A stretch of DNA of 49,740 nucleotides, from assembly GCF_004349055.1 (NCBI RefSeq), contig NZ_SMKX01000054.1:1-49740 (forward strand), read 5' to 3'. The DNA is from Kribbella antibiotica (GTDB lineage: Bacteria > Actinomycetota > Actinomycetes > Propionibacteriales > Kribbellaceae). A program made the position numbers and the translations under genes. The notes under the pieces were generated by a model. That model worked only from the letters and a program-made list of their open reading frames with translations, searched no databases and had not been told where the DNA came from. Positions 8,888 to 16,504 of the stretch are shown here, one piece after another. Each line of letters begins with the position of its first letter. Position 1 is the stretch's first letter.

Positions 8888-9139
8888 ATGGATTGGCGCC
8901 ACCGGGCCATTTGCCTCGATGAGGACCCGGAACTGTTCTTCCCCATCGGCAACACCGGGCCTGCGATCATGCAGATCGAAGAGGCCAAGCAGGTGTGCCG
9001 CCGATGCGACGTGCGTGAGCAGTGCCTTGCGTGGGCACTGGAAGCCGGCCAGGACCACGGTGTCTGGGGCGGCCTGAGCGAGGACGAGCGACGTGCGCTG
9101 AAGCGCCGTAACGCCCGCCAGCGCATCCGCACCGCCTGA
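8888..9139 (+). CDS. whiB1: WhiB1-type iron-sulfur transcription factor
   Basis: 83-residue Wbl protein that carries a nitric-oxide-sensitive [4Fe-4S] cluster and binds the primary sigma factor. The cluster cysteines are Cys9, Cys37, Cys40 and Cys46, at the same positions as in M. tuberculosis WhiB1. GVWGG lies at 58-62, and the basic C-terminal DNA-binding tail is RRALKRRNARQR. Start ATG 8888 gives the conserved MDWRH N-terminus; an in-frame ATG four codons earlier is possible. Its neighbour on the opposite strand is pdtaS, the same pair as Rv3219/Rv3220c. A strong terminator follows. Confidence 0.95.
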   Translation: MDWRHRAICLDEDPELFFPIGNTGPAIMQIEEAKQVCRRCDVREQCLAWALEAGQDHGVWGGLSEDERRALKRRNARQRIRTA

Positions 9140-9152
9140 GAAAACTTCGCCG

Positions 9153-9177
9153 AGGCCCCGCGGGATCCGCGGGGCCT
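9153..9177. terminator. Bidirectional intrinsic terminator between whiB1 and pdtaS
   Basis: An 11-bp perfect stem, AGGCCCCGCGG/CCGCGGGGCCT, with the 3-base loop GAT. It is followed on the plus strand by TTCGCTGTTTCT and preceded by AAAAC (a T run on the minus strand). It sits between convergent genes. Confidence 0.85.
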
Positions 9178-9204
9178 TCGCTGTTTCTCAGCCCCTACTA
9201 CTTG

Positions 9205-10683
9205 TTACTCGGCGACCGGAAAGTCCACTGTGACTTGGGTTCCGCTCTTCCCGTCCGGGCGAGGGCCGAACTTCAGCGTGCCGTCGAGCTCCCCGAGCAC
9301 GAGTGTGCGAACGATCGACAGCCCCAGGTTTCCGGACAGCTCGGAATCGAAGTTCGCGGGCAGTCCCTGACCGTCGTCGACGACGGTCACATGCAACCGC
9401 CCCACTGACCGGTCACCGGTCAGCTCGATGACACCACTGGATTCCCCGCCGTCGCGGGTGCCGAAGGCATGCTCGACCGAGTTCTGCATCAGTTCGGTCA
9501 GGACCATCGCCAACGGCGTGGCCTGATCCGAATCCAGGACACCGAAGCTCCCGCTGCGCCGGATCTCCACAGCGGTGGCAACGGTCGAAACGTCAGCCAC
9601 CATGGCAGCAACGCGATCAGCCACGTCATCGAAGTCCACATGTTCGTCGAACGATTCCGAGAGGGTCTCGTGCACGATGGCGATCGAACCGACCCGGCGA
9701 ACCGCTTCGGCCAACGCCTCTTGGGCTTCCGGCACCGCCATCCGGCGGCCCTGCATCCGCAGTAACGCGGCCACGGTCTGCAAGTTGTTCTTCACGCGAT
9801 GATGAATCTCCCGGATGGTCGCCTCTTTGGTGACCAGCTCCCGCTCCCGGCTGCGCAGCTCCGTCACGTCCCGGAGCAGGATCAGCGCGCCCACGTGCTG
9901 ACCGTCGGCCCGCAACGGAATCGCCCGCAGGAACAAGGTTGCGTCGGAGTTCTCGATCTCGATCTCCTGCGCCGCGCGTCCGGTCAGCACGGTCGCCAGT
10001 ACGTCGTCGACCTTGCGTCCGGTATGCAGCAACTCCGCAGTGATGTCCTTCAGGCGGCTGCCGACGAGGTCGGTGACGAGACCCATTCGCCGGTACGCCG
10101 ACAACGCGTTCGGGCTCGCGAACGTCACCATCGCGTGCCGGTCAACCCTGATGCAGCCATCCCCCACGCGGGGCGACGTGGACAGCAGGCGCTCCCCGCC
10201 GTACGGGAAGATGCCGTCGGTGATCATCCGGGCCAGGTCGGTGGCGCTTTGCAGGTAGGCGATCTCGAGCCGCGACGGCGTGCGGACGCCGAGCAGGTTG
10301 GTGTTGCGGGCAATCACCGCGATGACGCGAGAGCCACGCCGGACGGGGATCGTCTCGACCCGGACCGGTACGTCGTCGCGCCACTCCGGGTCGCCTTCGC
10401 GGCAGATGCGGCCACCGTCGTAGGCCTGGTCCAGCAGGTGCCGGCGGCCGCGCGGGATGAAGCTGCCGACGATGTCGTCGAGGTACGCCGTCGGTCCGGT
10501 GGTCGGACGCATCTGCGCGCCGGCCCAAAAGCCGAGTCCTTCGGTGTCGGGCAGCCAGAGGACCAGATCGGCGAACGACAGGTCAGCCAGCATCTGCCAG
10601 TCCGAGACGAGCAGCTGCAGGCGATCCAGGTCGGCCTGGTCGAGGGTCGTATGGTTTCTGGCCACATCACTCAAGGACGGCAC
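9205..10683 (-). CDS. pdtaS: PdtaS-type sensor histidine kinase
   Basis: 492-residue soluble histidine kinase. An N-terminal GAF-like domain (about residues 15-160) and a PAS-like domain (about 180-280) precede a HisKA_2 dimerisation domain with EIHHRVKNNLQTVAALL, where the second His (about 295) is the phospho-acceptor. A HATPase domain with LTELMQNSVEHAF and VVDDGQGLP ends the protein. In mycobacteria PdtaS phosphorylates the RNA-binding antiterminator PdtaR; no pdtaR gene is adjacent here. Start GTG 10683 is chosen because TACCAT lies 7 bases upstream (leaderless geometry) and homology begins here. A longer in-frame start at 10728 is less likely. Confidence 0.9.
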   Translation of the reverse strand: MPSLSDVARNHTTLDQADLDRLQLLVSDWQMLADLSFADLVLWLPDTEGLGFWAGAQMRPTTGPTAYLDDIVGSFIPRGRRHLLDQAYDGGRICREGDPEWRDDVPVRVETIPVRRGSRVIAVIARNTNLLGVRTPSRLEIAYLQSATDLARMITDGIFPYGGERLLSTSPRVGDGCIRVDRHAMVTFASPNALSAYRRMGLVTDLVGSRLKDITAELLHTGRKVDDVLATVLTGRAAQEIEIENSDATLFLRAIPLRADGQHVGALILLRDVTELRSRERELVTKEATIREIHHRVKNNLQTVAALLRMQGRRMAVPEAQEALAEAVRRVGSIAIVHETLSESFDEHVDFDDVADRVAAMVADVSTVATAVEIRRSGSFGVLDSDQATPLAMVLTELMQNSVEHAFGTRDGGESSGVIELTGDRSVGRLHVTVVDDGQGLPANFDSELSGNLGLSIVRTLVLGELDGTLKFGPRPDGKSGTQVTVDFPVAE

Positions 10684-10690
10684 AGACCTG

Positions 10691-10696
10691 ATGGTA
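10691..10696 (-). promoter_or_regulatory. -10 hexamer TACCAT (leaderless start of pdtaS)
   Basis: TACCAT is followed by 7 bases and the GTG at 10683. It is one base longer than the spacing seen elsewhere. Confidence 0.4.
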
Positions 10697-10801
10697 CTGA
10701 GGGCGGTGCCGATTCTTCCCCACCCCACCGCCCCGGTCTGGCGGCTCGACAGATGGGTGTAGACAGGTGTTTGATCTCAGTCGGGCGGAAGGATGATTTT
10801 G

Positions 10802-11707
10802 GTGGAGTCGACGTACTGGCAGGACGTGATGGCTGCGGACTACGCGGTACCCCACGATCGTGCGCTGAACGACCTCACCGAAGAGCTTGTCCGCGGTCTC
10901 GCGTCGACCAACCCGCAGGTGCGGGACGCACTGGCCTATCCCACTCTGGCCACCTGGCTGGAGCGCGGTGTGTACGACGACCTGCTGCCCGGCTTCGGCG
11001 ACGGCCTCTGTGCCGGACTGTCGTACGGATTGGGCGAGGAAGGTACCGACAGTGTCTTCCGGCGCTCCTTCACCGCACTGACGCTCGCTGAGGTCATCCA
11101 CCGCGACAACGCCGAGTTCCTCGTCCACGACGAGGTCGTGATGCGCTGGGGCGACCGGCTGGCCACCTGGCTGCTGCGGGAGCGGGATCTGCGCGGCTAC
11201 GTGCCGGACTCCGGCTGGGCGCACGCTGTAGCGCACGGGGCCGACGCTATTGGTGCACTGGCTCGCTCCCGGCACTGTGACGTCGGAGTGCTGCGCGCGC
11301 TGCTCGACGTGCTGGCAGACCGGATCGTCAAGGACACGCAGTACCGCTGGGTGCACGAGGAGCACGACCGGGTCGCGCATGCGGTCATGACGATCCTGCA
11401 CCGCAACATGCTGACCAGTGACGAGCTGGAGCGCTGGCTGAAGCCCATCGCGACCACTGCGGCCCAGCAGCCACTCATGCACGAGACGCTGCCCGAGTGG
11501 CCGACTCCCCCGGTGTTCAACGCCCGTGGCGTGCTGCATGTGCTGCTGAGCCAGCTAGCGATCGGCGTGAAGGGCTTCCCGATCCCTGGTGACGACGAGC
11601 TGTTCGGACGGCCCATCGAGGCGCGTGCGGATCTCCTGCTGATGCTGACCGAGGCAGTGCAAGGCTCACAGCCTTACATCTACCGGCCGGCTACTAATCC
11701 GTCGTAG
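10802..11707 (+). CDS. DUF2785 family protein
   Basis: 301-residue, mostly helical cytosolic protein matching the DUF2785 family (conserved H..D..GWAHAVAHGADAIGAL segment and a later RVAHAV). No catalytic role is known to me. GTG 10802 is preferred because GGAAGG then lies 9 bases upstream; the in-frame ATG at 10793 directly abuts that sequence. Its last 42 bases overlap the convergent WYL regulator gene. Confidence 0.8.
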   Translation: MESTYWQDVMAADYAVPHDRALNDLTEELVRGLASTNPQVRDALAYPTLATWLERGVYDDLLPGFGDGLCAGLSYGLGEEGTDSVFRRSFTALTLAEVIHRDNAEFLVHDEVVMRWGDRLATWLLRERDLRGYVPDSGWAHAVAHGADAIGALARSRHCDVGVLRALLDVLADRIVKDTQYRWVHEEHDRVAHAVMTILHRNMLTSDELERWLKPIATTAAQQPLMHETLPEWPTPPVFNARGVLHVLLSQLAIGVKGFPIPGDDELFGRPIEARADLLLMLTEAVQGSQPYIYRPATNPS

Positions 11708-12592
11708 GCGGTCTGCCAACTGAAGCACGTGGTCCCGTAGCTCGCCCGGTGTCTCGATGACAAACGGCATGTCCAACCCGGCCAGTACTGCGGGCACCCA
11801 GTCCAGTCGCTCGGCCCGAAGCTCAATGCGTACTTCGTTGTCGAGCGGAGTGATGACAGCCAGGCCGGCTGGGAGCCTGCGCTGCACCTCCTTCACCGTG
11901 CCTTGAGCTCGGACCGACACAGCGTGCGCCCAGGGTGTTCTCGCCAGCGAGTGCAGAACCGCACTGGCCGCATCACCAGGCGGTGGTTCCGCGGTTGCTG
12001 CCAGCAACGATGCTGCGGTGATCCGGTCGAGGCGGAAGGTGCGGTCGGCGGTGGCGACGTACCAGCGCTCACCGTGCCCGACCACGCCGTACGGCGCGAT
12101 GGTCCGGGCGCTGGAGTGTCCCTGGCGGTCGGTGTAGGTGATCTCGACGGTGCGCTGGTCTCTCGCGGCTTCGGCGATCGTGAGCAGGACGCTGGTGTTG
12201 CTGGGGTTGGCGGATCGCTGGGCGGCGGTGAAGGACGAGGTGCTGAGCAGGGCTTCGAGCTGGTCTGCCAGCTTGGTGGGGAGGACACGGCGGAGCTTGG
12301 ACAGCGCGCTGTCGGCCGCGAGGGACTCTGGACCGGCGTGTAACGCGAGAGCGACTGCGACGGCCTCCTCGTTGGTGAGCATCAGCGGGGGCATCCGGTA
12401 GCCCGGTGCGAGCTGGTAGCCGCCGTACCGGCCGCGGATCGAGCGGACTGGGATGTCCAGCTCGGTCAGGTGCTCGGCGTACCGGCGGACTGTGCGCTCA
12501 TCGACGCCAAGCCGGTCCGCCAGGTCCGCGACGCGTCGCGTGCCACCTCCCTGAAGGAGTTCCAGGAGTGCCAGAACGCGGGCCGTGGACAT
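11666..12592 (-). CDS. HTH-WYL domain transcriptional regulator
   Basis: 308-residue regulator with an N-terminal winged helix (RVLALLELLQGGGTRRVADLADRLGVDERTVRRY at about 5-38), the GGYQLAPGYRMPPLMLT linker typical of this family, and a WYL ligand-sensing domain (TIAPYGVVGHGERWYVAT, FRLDRI) plus a WCX-type C-terminus. It diverges from the VOC gene across a 52-base region containing an 8-bp-arm palindrome and its own -10 hexamer TATTCT, 6 bases before the ATG. It is therefore likely to control itself and the VOC gene. The 3' end overlaps the DUF2785 gene by 42 bases. Confidence 0.9.
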   Translation of the reverse strand: MSTARVLALLELLQGGGTRRVADLADRLGVDERTVRRYAEHLTELDIPVRSIRGRYGGYQLAPGYRMPPLMLTNEEAVAVALALHAGPESLAADSALSKLRRVLPTKLADQLEALLSTSSFTAAQRSANPSNTSVLLTIAEAARDQRTVEITYTDRQGHSSARTIAPYGVVGHGERWYVATADRTFRLDRITAASLLAATAEPPPGDAASAVLHSLARTPWAHAVSVRAQGTVKEVQRRLPAGLAVITPLDNEVRIELRAERLDWVPAVLAGLDMPFVIETPGELRDHVLQLADRLRRISSRPVDVRL

Positions 12593-12598
12593 TGGTTC

Positions 12599-12604
12599 AG
12601 AATA
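12599..12604 (-). promoter_or_regulatory. -10 hexamer TATTCT of the WYL regulator (leaderless)
   Basis: TATTCT is followed by 6 bases and the ATG at 12592. It overlaps the left arm of the palindrome at 12601-12627. Confidence 0.55.
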
Positions 12605-12627
12605 CCGGGCGGAAGCTGTCCGGTATT
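12601..12627. promoter_or_regulatory. Operator palindrome between WYL regulator and VOC genes
   Basis: AATACCGG and CCGGTATT are perfect 8-bp arms separated by 11 bases. The palindrome covers the regulator's -10 box and abuts the VOC promoter, so bound protein could block both divergent transcripts. Confidence 0.7.
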
Positions 12628-12632
12628 AGTTC

Positions 12633-12638
12633 TACGGT
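12633..12638 (+). promoter_or_regulatory. -10 hexamer TACGGT of the VOC gene (leaderless)
   Basis: TACGGT is followed by 6 bases and the ATG at 12645; no ribosome binding site is visible. Confidence 0.5.
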
Positions 12639-12644
12639 CTGGGT

Positions 12645-13034
12645 ATGACGACTTTTGCTTCGGTCCGCATCGTGACGGACAACCTCGACCAGCTGATCGC
12701 CTTCTACGAGAACGTCACCGGGATCACCGCGGTCCGCCCGGCGCCGGTGTTCGCCGAGATCCGGACGACCGCAGGCACGCTCGCGATCTCCAGCCGCCAA
12801 CTAACCGACCAGTTGTACGGCGCGGACGTCGTCCGGCCCGGCGCGATCCACTCGGCGTTCCTCGAGTTCGAGGTGGCCGACACCGACGCCGAGTACGAGC
12901 GGCTGTCCGACCTGGAGTTCCTTCAGAAGCCGACCACGATGCCGTGGGGCAACCGGTCGGTGCTGCTTCACGATCCGGACGGCAACTTGGTGAACCTCTT
13001 CACCCGTCCTTCGGGACAGCCACAGTCGCGATGA
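12645..13034 (+). CDS. VOC (glyoxalase/dioxygenase fold) family protein
   Basis: 129-residue single-domain VOC protein: SVRIVTDNLDQLIAFYENVTG opens the first beta-alpha-beta-beta-beta half and HDPDGNLVNLF closes the second. Such proteins are metal-dependent glyoxalases, dioxygenases or resistance proteins; the substrate is unknown. Putative metal ligands include the Glu in SAFLEFEV and residues in the DPDGN strand. It diverges from a WYL regulator and probably forms its target. The 3' end overlaps the convergent endonuclease-like gene by 35 bases. Confidence 0.85.
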   Translation: MTTFASVRIVTDNLDQLIAFYENVTGITAVRPAPVFAEIRTTAGTLAISSRQLTDQLYGADVVRPGAIHSAFLEFEVADTDAEYERLSDLEFLQKPTTMPWGNRSVLLHDPDGNLVNLFTRPSGQPQSR

Positions 13035-13968
13035 CCGCCAGATGGTCGGTGCCTTCCACCTCGTACGTCGCAAACTTCAGCGGCCGGATCGTCCGGGTGG
13101 CCAGGACGTGGTCGATCTGGGTCCGGGCGATCGCTGGCTGGTCTGAGGGCCACGTGCCCTTCAGACCGCCGCCGACGGACGGTCCGACGCTGTGACAGTT
13201 CGATGCGAGCGCCCAGCGGAAGTCGGCATGGTCCAGGGTCGCGTTGAAGTCACCGGCCACGATGGTTGGCGGGTCCTGGGCACACCAGCGCCGTACCTGG
13301 GTCAGGTCGTGCTTCCACGGCGGCACGTCCTCCGGTAGCGGCGGGAAGCCGTGGTAGGCCACGAGCCTGAGCTGACCGAGATTGCCGCCAGTGATCATCA
13401 GGTTGCCGAAGCTGGTCGGTAGGTCTGGCCGGACCTGCACTGCGCCCAGAGAGCCCGCTACGAGCACGCTGGTCGCGCTCTCCACGGCTTTGGTGGGCTG
13501 TTCGGTGTAGCCGGTGTAGCCCTCAACCTGGGCGCGGATCTCCTCGCGTACGTCGACCTGTGCCTCCGGCAACGACACGAGGTCCGGCTTGTGCTCCCGG
13601 ATGAGCTCCGCGACCGCACCGGCCTTGGCGCCGCCGCCCAGCACGTTGGCGACCATGATCGTCAGCACTCGGGTATCTGCGGCCGGTGGCTCCGGATCAC
13701 TCGTCACCCGCGGCAGCGTCAGCCCAGCACCGGTCAGAGTCAGTACGGCGACCAGTGCGGCCGCTATCCGCCAGCTCTTGCGGATGAGCATCAGCAGGGC
13801 CACCGCGAACACTATGACGAGCCCCTGCGGCCGGAACGCGACCAGCTGGGTGAACGGCGTCAGCTCATCCAGACCGTAGAGCTCCGGATACAGCGGAACG
13901 GCAACAATCACCAGGAACAGCACGGACAGCACGATCCGCCGTACGAACCATGCCTTTTCGTTATCCAC
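13000..13968 (-). CDS. Membrane-anchored endonuclease/exonuclease/phosphatase family protein
   Basis: 322 residues. Three N-terminal membrane helices (about 12-30, 45-61, 69-88) carry an extracytoplasmic EEP domain. Catalytic motifs are visible in order: the metal-site Asn in VANVLGG, Glu in SLPEAQ, GDFNATLDH, the Asp/His of IDHVLAT, and GTDHLAV near the C-terminus. The family hydrolyses phosphodiester bonds in nucleic acids, lipids or phosphoinositides; the substrate here is open. Translation begins at GTG 13968 with GGGGTGG upstream. The gene overlaps the VOC gene tail. Confidence 0.85.
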   Translation of the reverse strand: MDNEKAWFVRRIVLSVLFLVIVAVPLYPELYGLDELTPFTQLVAFRPQGLVIVFAVALLMLIRKSWRIAAALVAVLTLTGAGLTLPRVTSDPEPPAADTRVLTIMVANVLGGGAKAGAVAELIREHKPDLVSLPEAQVDVREEIRAQVEGYTGYTEQPTKAVESATSVLVAGSLGAVQVRPDLPTSFGNLMITGGNLGQLRLVAYHGFPPLPEDVPPWKHDLTQVRRWCAQDPPTIVAGDFNATLDHADFRWALASNCHSVGPSVGGGLKGTWPSDQPAIARTQIDHVLATRTIRPLKFATYEVEGTDHLAVIATVAVPKDG

Positions 13969-14052
13969 GGACCACCCCGAAGCTCTAGTCGCTTGTCCGG
14001 ACGAAACGGTAGCGTGCTCGGTTGCGCCCGCACTGTCCCGAGGAGGTTCGCA

Positions 14053-14328
14053 GTGTCTCGATTGCCCGCGGTCAAACCCGCGTACTGGATTGCCGGTGTC
14101 CTACTGGCGGCCACCGTTCTCGCTCCGCTCATTGTCTCGACCTACGCCAAGGCCGAGCCGCGGTTGTGGGGGTTCCCGTTCTTCTACTGGTACCAGCTGC
14201 TGTGGGTCGTCCTGTCGGTGTTCACGGTGGGGATCGCGTACCGGCTGGTGATCGGCGAAGAGCGCAAACGGCGGGCTGCCCAGGGTCTCGGTGACCCGGA
14301 CAAGCCGGCAAAGGGGGCAGAGCTGTGA
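14053..14328 (+). CDS. DUF3311 small membrane protein, symporter partner
   Basis: 91-residue protein with two membrane helices (about 10-28 and 44-64) and the LWGFPFFYWYQLLWV segment typical of DUF3311. Genes of this family sit directly before sodium:solute symporter genes, and here the stop overlaps the symporter GTG (GTGA). Start GTG 14053 has a perfect AGGAGG 6 bases upstream; a longer in-frame reading from 13591 is antisense to the preceding gene. It is probably an accessory subunit. Confidence 0.88.
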   Translation: MSRLPAVKPAYWIAGVLLAATVLAPLIVSTYAKAEPRLWGFPFFYWYQLLWVVLSVFTVGIAYRLVIGEERKRRAAQGLGDPDKPAKGAEL

Positions 14329-16013
14329 ACCACTCAGTCGACTGGGTGCAGTTGACCGTCGTCGTCGTGATCTTCATCGGCGTCACGGTGATGGGCTTCA
14401 TGGCGTCCCGCTGGCGGGCCGCCGCCTCGATGGACAGCCTGGACGAATGGGGTCTGGGTGGCCGGGGTTTCGGCACCTTCATCACCTGGTTCCTGCTCGG
14501 CGGTGACCTCTACACGGCGTACACGTTCATCGCCGTACCGGCCGCCATGTACGCCACCGGCGCCGTCACCGGCTTCTTCGCGGTGCCGTACACGATCGTG
14601 GTCTACCCGGTGATCTTCGTCTTCATGGCGCGGCTCTGGTCGGTCTCGCACCGGCACGGCTACGTGACGCCGGCCGACTTCGTCCGCGGCCGCTACGGCA
14701 GCCGCTGGCTGTCGCTGGCCGTCGCACTGACCGGCATCCTCGCCACGATGCCCTACATCGCCCTCCAGCTGGTCGGCATGCAGGCCGTCTTCGAGACGAT
14801 GGGCCTCGGCGGCGACAGCCTGCTCGCCAAGGACCTTCCGCTGCTGATCGCGTTCGCGGTCCTCGCGGCGTACACGTACTCCTCGGGTCTGCGCGCACCG
14901 GCGATGATCGCGTTCGTCAAGGACGGCCTGATCTACCTGGTGATCGGTGTCGCGATCATCTACCTGCCGCACGCACTCGGCGGCTGGGAAGCGATCTTCG
15001 GTGCCGCCGAGAAGAAGCTGACGACACCGAACCCGGCCACCGGCAAGCCGGTCGGGAACTTCATCCCCGGTATGACGGGCCAATCGGCGTACTGGACGTT
15101 GGCGCTGGGCTCGGCCCTGGCCCTGTTCATGTACCCGCACTCGGTGACGGCGGTGCTGTCCACCAAGAGCCGCAACGTCGTCCGGCGGAACGCGGCGATC
15201 CTGCCGGCGTACTCGCTGCTGCTCGGTCTGCTCGCCCTGCTCGGCTTCATGGCGATCAAGGCGAACGTGAGCATCATCGGCCTCGACGGCAAGGCGAACC
15301 CGCAGCTGGCGATCCCGCGGCTGTTCGACCAGGAGTTCCCGTCCTGGTTCGCGGGGATCGCGTTCGCGGCGATCGCGGTCGGCGCGCTGGTGCCGGCCGC
15401 CATCATGTCGATCGCGGCGGCGAACCTGTTCACCCGCAACATCTACAAGGACTTCCTGAAGAAGGACGCGACACCGTCCCAGGAAGCCAAGGTCTCCAAG
15501 CTGGCCTCGCTGCTGGTGAAGTTCGGGGCCCTGGTCTTCGTGCTCGGGATGGACAAGACGATCTCGCTGAACCTGCAACTGCTGGGCGGAATCTGGATCC
15601 TGCAGACCTTCCCGGCGATCGTGGTCGGCCTGTTCACCCGGTGGTTCCACAAGTGGGCACTGATGGCGGGCTGGGCGGTCGCGATGGTCTACGGCACGGT
15701 CGAGGCCTACAACGTGGTCAACCCGGCGACCAAGAAGCACTTCGGCGGCTCGGTCACGAACATCCCGTTCACCGACACCCAGGCCTACATCGGCCTGATC
15801 GCGTTCAGCCTCAACCTGGTGATCGTGATCGCGCTGACGCTGGTCTTCCGGGCGCTCAAGGTGGCACCGGGCGTCGACGTCACGCACCCGTCGGACTACA
15901 CCGCCGACCAGGGTGACCCGGGCGTGAAGGACCTGCCCGAACTGCTCGACGAAGACGGCACATCGCTGACTCGACTGAATTTTGCTCGCAGGGGCTGCGC
16001 CGAAACACTGTAA
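14325..16013 (+). CDS. Sodium:solute symporter (SSS family)
   Basis: 562-residue inner-membrane transporter with about 13 helices. Typical SSS features are WGLGGRGFGTFITWFLLGGDLYTAYTF in the first unwound helix region, GYVTPADFVRGRYGSRW, and IAVGALVPAAIMSIAAANLFTRN near the sodium site. The pairing with DUF3311 is known for monocarboxylate (acetate/pyruvate-type) transporters of actinobacteria; substrate assignment is inference. The hydrophilic C-terminal tail, DPGVKDLPELLDEDGTS onward, is cytosolic. It is translationally coupled to the preceding gene. Confidence 0.92.
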   Translation: MNHSVDWVQLTVVVVIFIGVTVMGFMASRWRAAASMDSLDEWGLGGRGFGTFITWFLLGGDLYTAYTFIAVPAAMYATGAVTGFFAVPYTIVVYPVIFVFMARLWSVSHRHGYVTPADFVRGRYGSRWLSLAVALTGILATMPYIALQLVGMQAVFETMGLGGDSLLAKDLPLLIAFAVLAAYTYSSGLRAPAMIAFVKDGLIYLVIGVAIIYLPHALGGWEAIFGAAEKKLTTPNPATGKPVGNFIPGMTGQSAYWTLALGSALALFMYPHSVTAVLSTKSRNVVRRNAAILPAYSLLLGLLALLGFMAIKANVSIIGLDGKANPQLAIPRLFDQEFPSWFAGIAFAAIAVGALVPAAIMSIAAANLFTRNIYKDFLKKDATPSQEAKVSKLASLLVKFGALVFVLGMDKTISLNLQLLGGIWILQTFPAIVVGLFTRWFHKWALMAGWAVAMVYGTVEAYNVVNPATKKHFGGSVTNIPFTDTQAYIGLIAFSLNLVIVIALTLVFRALKVAPGVDVTHPSDYTADQGDPGVKDLPELLDEDGTSLTRLNFARRGCAETL

Positions 16014-16102
16014 GCCAGACTGTGACCCCCTGCCCGACATGAGCAACTGAGCGTGGTATGAGAGACTGTGACTCTTTGCAGTTGTTTCTAGGAGGCTTTG
16101 AA

Positions 16103-16177
16103 ATGGGCAAGACCGGCCGTAAGCGTCGTGCGCGCAAGAAGAAGGGCGCGAACCACGGTAAGCGCCCCAACGCCTGA
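16103..16177 (+). CDS. 50S ribosomal protein bL37
   Basis: A 24-codon ORF beginning MGKTGRKRRARKKKG and ending ANHGKRPNA. The strongly basic composition and the ANHGKRPN ending match the actinobacterial small-ribosomal-protein family bL37, first seen bound in mycobacterial ribosomes. It has a perfect AGGAGG 7 bases before the ATG and its own terminator 24 bases after the stop, so it is a monocistronic, highly expressed gene too short for usual gene finders. The preceding symporter gene ends 89 bases earlier. Confidence 0.9.
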   Translation: MGKTGRKRRARKKKGANHGKRPNA

Positions 16178-16201
16178 TCTCAGGCGACTACGCAAAGCGA
16201 G

Positions 16202-16227
16202 GACCCCGGCCGAAAGCCGGGGTCTTT
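16202..16227 (+). terminator. Intrinsic terminator after bL37
   Basis: A 9-bp perfect stem, GACCCCGGC/GCCGGGGTC, with loop CGAAA, followed by TTTGCAATTT. Classic rho-independent form. Confidence 0.9.
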
Positions 16228-16504
16228 GCAATTTGGTCACAACACACATCAGACCAGCATTCCCACAGGTTTTGCTTTCGGAGCGTCTCGACTCGAATAC
16301 TGAATGCGATCTTCAAACGCCCGTTGGGTTATTCTTTGCACGAAATCGTGCGGTACCGCACGACGGCCACGCCCACCCCCGGGACAGCCACTCAGCGCCC
16401 CGGTTGTGGATAACTTCAGCGAACCGTCGGTGAAGACTCCTATTGTTAGCCCCGGACCACCCGCCCTGGCCGTCACCCAGGAGTGGGCTGATTGCAGGAG
16501 GGAG
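16228..16504. other. Regulatory intergenic region before the XRE-NB-ARC gene
   Basis: About 280 bases without a supported gene. It contains a TATTCT hexamer (16330-16335) followed by a perfect 18-bp palindrome (16346-16363), and a second TATTGT hexamer at 16441. An in-frame extension of the downstream ORF through here exists, but the sequence looks like promoter DNA. Confidence 0.5.
16338..16363. promoter_or_regulatory. Perfect 18-bp palindrome plus adjacent half-site
   Basis: TCGTGCGGTACCGCACGA at 16346-16363 is a perfect palindrome, and a further GCACGA half-site sits at 16338. It lies just downstream of the -10-like TATTCT, where a bound regulator would block transcription. It may be an autoregulatory operator for the XRE-NB-ARC protein. 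Confidence 0.6.

Noticed and set aside
9799..11091. 430-codon open frame on the plus strand
   Set aside because: It runs antisense to pdtaS and into the DUF2785 gene; no domain and shadow-like composition.
14334..16046. 570-codon open frame on the minus strand
   Set aside because: It is the antisense of the sodium:solute symporter; composition is Arg/Asp/Gln-rich without any domain, as expected for the shadow of a GC-rich gene.
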